The notes beneath the pieces were generated by a model that ran no database searches, had not been told where the DNA came from, and was given only the letters and a program-made list of their open reading frames with translations. The position numbers were made by a program, and so were the translations under genes. 31,863 bases of DNA from an uncultured Muribaculaceae bacterium (GTDB lineage Bacteria > Bacteroidota > Bacteroidia > Bacteroidales > Muribaculaceae), in NCBI GenBank assembly GCA_910584365.1, contig CAJUAF010000016.1:1-31863 (forward strand). The letters run 5' to 3'. Shown here piece by piece: positions 29,817-31,863 of the stretch. The stretch's first letter is position 1, and each line of letters opens with the position of its first letter.

Positions 29817-31863
29817 TTAGTCTGCTCCAGGCGCCGTTTGTTTCCGCCCGGTAGCTTTAGCTGCCGGCTTGAGCATCTGTGCAAGCTGAAGCCCGACAAT
29901 CACCAGCAACGGCCATACGTCCAGATTCAGCCGGTGCCAGTACTGATATCCGCTTATGATAGAGACAAGATAGTTAGCCATGAATATCCCCCAGGGAATC
30001 CAGAAAATAAGCGCCGCGCAGATATGTCTCCTGTTGAAAATCCTTTTCCGGAGTTTTACAAGCTGTCTGCAGGCAATCACCAGGAATGTCGTAAGCAGCA
30101 TATTGACGTTGGAGAAATATGGCATCGCCCAGAAGGCAACTCCCGTTCCGATGATGTCCGTCAGATAGACGACTTTGGAGTTCGGAACACCCGCAGATGC
30201 CCTTTTCCAAAGAAATCCGGGTATTTCCCCGATATGCTCTTTCATCATGGAATCAGCATAATTGTCCATAGGCCTAAAGCGTTCTTTCCAGGGATATTCC
30301 TCAAGGCCCCACTGTTCGGTGATCAATAGAAAATGCGAGACCCGGTTGGATTCCCGTGCTACCGAATCACTGTAACACTGTGCAAGTTTGTATCTAAGCA
30401 CCTGGTCGTGGCACGTCTCCGGCGTGGTCACTCCCATTGATGTAAGAGTCACCATATTGTTCACTGACCGGATATAGGAGAAGGATTTCATCCCGTAATA
30501 GCTCCTGACAGAATTTCCGTATAGTCCCAGTAAAGTCAGCGGTACTATCACCGAGACTGCGGCATAAACTGTAATGCGTAGATTTCTGCGGCTCCATATA
30601 AGGAAACTCCAGAGGATAATCCCAAACGGCAGAATCCACAGTAATCCCGGCTTGATGGCCAGCAGCATTATGCTCCATAGCATACATTCCAGGAAGACAC
30701 TGGGTCTGGGGTTCTGCATCGAACGGGTCAGGCTGTCGGTGTATAGCAGTACAAAAAACAATGCGAAAATTTCAGAAAGCCTTTGAGAGATAAAAGCCGC
30801 CAGATCCGGATGAAAGAAAACCAGGGCCGTTCCCCAGAATACCAGCCATTCATTGCTGACGAACCGGCGCGCCAGCCGCCGGAAGATAAACACCGAGCCA
30901 ATCAGAATACAGAACTGCATGATAGTCACCACTGGCAGATAAGCCGTTCCGAACCATTCCCGGCAGAGGCCCAGGAAGATGGGATAGAACGGAGTGCGGA
31001 CGGGATCGGGAATACCGTTTGAATATTGTTCCCATGCCATTTCGTATGAATAGGTATCCCACAGCACAATCCCCCACATCTGCCTTATGGCGAACATATA
31101 ATAGAGACATAACACCGAAATCATCGCCGGATACGCCCAGCGGGGAACTTTCCCTCCGTAAGATATTGTCGCTGCCGGATATTTCTCGCTCAGATATCCG
31201 AGATTCATGTCTCCCACACGGAACGGGGCGGCAATCTGGGCCGTTATCACGATAAGCACCGGAAAGAGGGGAGTGAACACCGGCAGCATATAGGCTGTAT
31301 GTTCGCGCCCGAGGAGCGTCAGCAGTCCATAGCAGGGAACGAATACGGCCAGTGGTATCCACTGTGCTATCTGGCGGCATCCCCGCTTATAACCCTGCCA
31401 CAGCACCAGCGCGCAGGCGATAAGGAGAATATTGACGGTCTGATACCGTAAGGTGAACAATCTGAATATGTCTGTATTAAGATTAGTGATCCGGAAAAAT
31501 TCTCTCTCACTGTCTGCCAGAGGATCGACAGGGAAGAATATTTTGCTGACGGGAATTTTGGCTGTGAAGTTTCTCCAGCTGAATCCCAGAGTCCCTGGTT
31601 CCGTAGGCCAGGAGAGCAGCGGAGCCATCATTATGACCAATAGTCCTGACAGGACTATTAAGAGGCCTATCCACAGTGTGCGGCGCCGGGGTTGGAGGAC
31701 GGCGCGGGTGAGGGTGAGGAAGGAGGCGGCCCCCAGCAGGAGGCGTATGGCGTCGGGCGGGGTGGCGATGAGCTGGGGGCGGATGACGGGAAGGAGGCCG
31801 AAAAGGAGTGTCCCCCAGAAGACGAGGCGCTTTCGGCGGGGGATGTAGAGGCCGAGGGTGGCG
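29817..31863 (-). CDS. Large polytopic membrane protein, GT-C glycosyltransferase-like (partial)
   Basis: At least 681 residues with many hydrophobic segments. The frame stays open from 31640, where a TTG could be mistaken for a start, to the right edge; the upstream part encodes KRLVFWGTLLFGLLPVIRPQ and TLWIGLLIVLSGLLVIM, clearly membrane protein sequence, so the 5' end is outside the window. The C-terminal half has WDTYSYEMAWEQYSNGIPD followed by VRTPFYPIFLGL, the Asp and RTPxYP pattern of GT-C enzymes such as the dolichyl-phosphate-mannose/ArnT (GT39) class, which move sugars from a polyprenyl carrier outside the membrane. More than 250 residues lie before this motif, which is unusual and may be a second module. 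Sugar donor and acceptor are unknown. Confidence 0.75.
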   Translation of the reverse strand, partial: ATLGLYIPRRKRLVFWGTLLFGLLPVIRPQLIATPPDAIRLLLGAASFLTLTRAVLQPRRRTLWIGLLIVLSGLLVIMMAPLLSWPTEPGTLGFSWRNFTAKIPVSKIFFPVDPLADSEREFFRITNLNTDIFRLFTLRYQTVNILLIACALVLWQGYKRGCRQIAQWIPLAVFVPCYGLLTLLGREHTAYMLPVFTPLFPVLIVITAQIAAPFRVGDMNLGYLSEKYPAATISYGGKVPRWAYPAMISVLCLYYMFAIRQMWGIVLWDTYSYEMAWEQYSNGIPDPVRTPFYPIFLGLCREWFGTAYLPVVTIMQFCILIGSVFIFRRLARRFVSNEWLVFWGTALVFFHPDLAAFISQRLSEIFALFFVLLYTDSLTRSMQNPRPSVFLECMLWSIMLLAIKPGLLWILPFGIILWSFLIWSRRNLRITVYAAVSVIVPLTLLGLYGNSVRSYYGMKSFSYIRSVNNMVTLTSMGVTTPETCHDQVLRYKLAQCYSDSVARESNRVSHFLLITEQWGLEEYPWKERFRPMDNYADSMMKEHIGEIPGFLWKRASAGVPNSKVVYLTDIIGTGVAFWAMPYFSNVNMLLTTFLVIACRQLVKLRKRIFNRRHICAALIFWIPWGIFMANYLVSIISGYQYWHRLNLDVWPLLVIVGLQLAQMLKPAAKATGRKQTAPGAD

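Noticed and set aside
31638..31640. TTG as start of the membrane glycosyltransferase
   Set aside because: The frame continues upstream without a stop to the window edge and encodes further membrane helices, so the gene is truncated by the window.
1..31863. CRISPR array, prophage, transposon or defence system
   Set aside because: No spaced direct repeats, transposase, integrase, terminal inverted repeats or known defence proteins were seen.

Overview
The window looks like chromosome of a GC-rich member of the Bacteroidales, most likely a gut Muribaculaceae-type organism. This placement is inferred from gene families and promoter style, not from a marker gene. Supporting signs are AT-rich -7 boxes of the TAnnTTTG type (two with a TTTG element exactly 20 bp upstream), little Shine-Dalgarno sequence before starts, a GldH-family lipoprotein next to a RicT/PSP1 protein, a DUF2027-Smr protein, an EFR1-type ferredoxin, and a secreted amylase with a Bacteroidales-style C-terminal tail. 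I see no insertion sequence, phage gene, CRISPR array or rRNA, and no stretch over 300 bp lacks a gene.

Layout. 1-272 is intergenic, with decamer repeats around the mnmE terminator. mnmE (minus) and a MATE transporter (plus) are divergent. A GH94 cellobiose phosphorylase follows on plus, then a convergent short-chain dehydrogenase resembling 7-alpha-hydroxysteroid dehydrogenase. A plus-strand cassette (6940-8503) encodes a CPHC thioredoxin, a C39-like/VKOR membrane protein and a 70-residue peptide. From 15007 down to 8565 on minus runs a compact operon: rny, ricT, gldH, an M24 peptidase and cca. Upstream of it, behind a strong terminator, lies a zapA pair. parB and parA follow (minus), then surE (plus), convergent with an AddA/RecB-like helicase-nuclease, then a secreted GH2 enzyme and a DUF486 membrane protein (all minus). 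tRNA-Pro(GGG), the Smr protein, the ferredoxin and a secreted GH13 alpha-amylase are on plus. The window ends inside a large minus-strand GT-C-like membrane protein whose 5' end lies outside.

The genes are mainly housekeeping (tRNA modification and maturation, RNA turnover, cell division, chromosome partition, DNA repair) interleaved with glycan use: GH94 on cellobiose-type disaccharides, GH2 on beta-galactoside-like substrates and GH13 on starch. The least explained unit is the thiol-redox/small-peptide cassette at 6940-8503. It is the best candidate for an undescribed system, although its function cannot be read from sequence alone.
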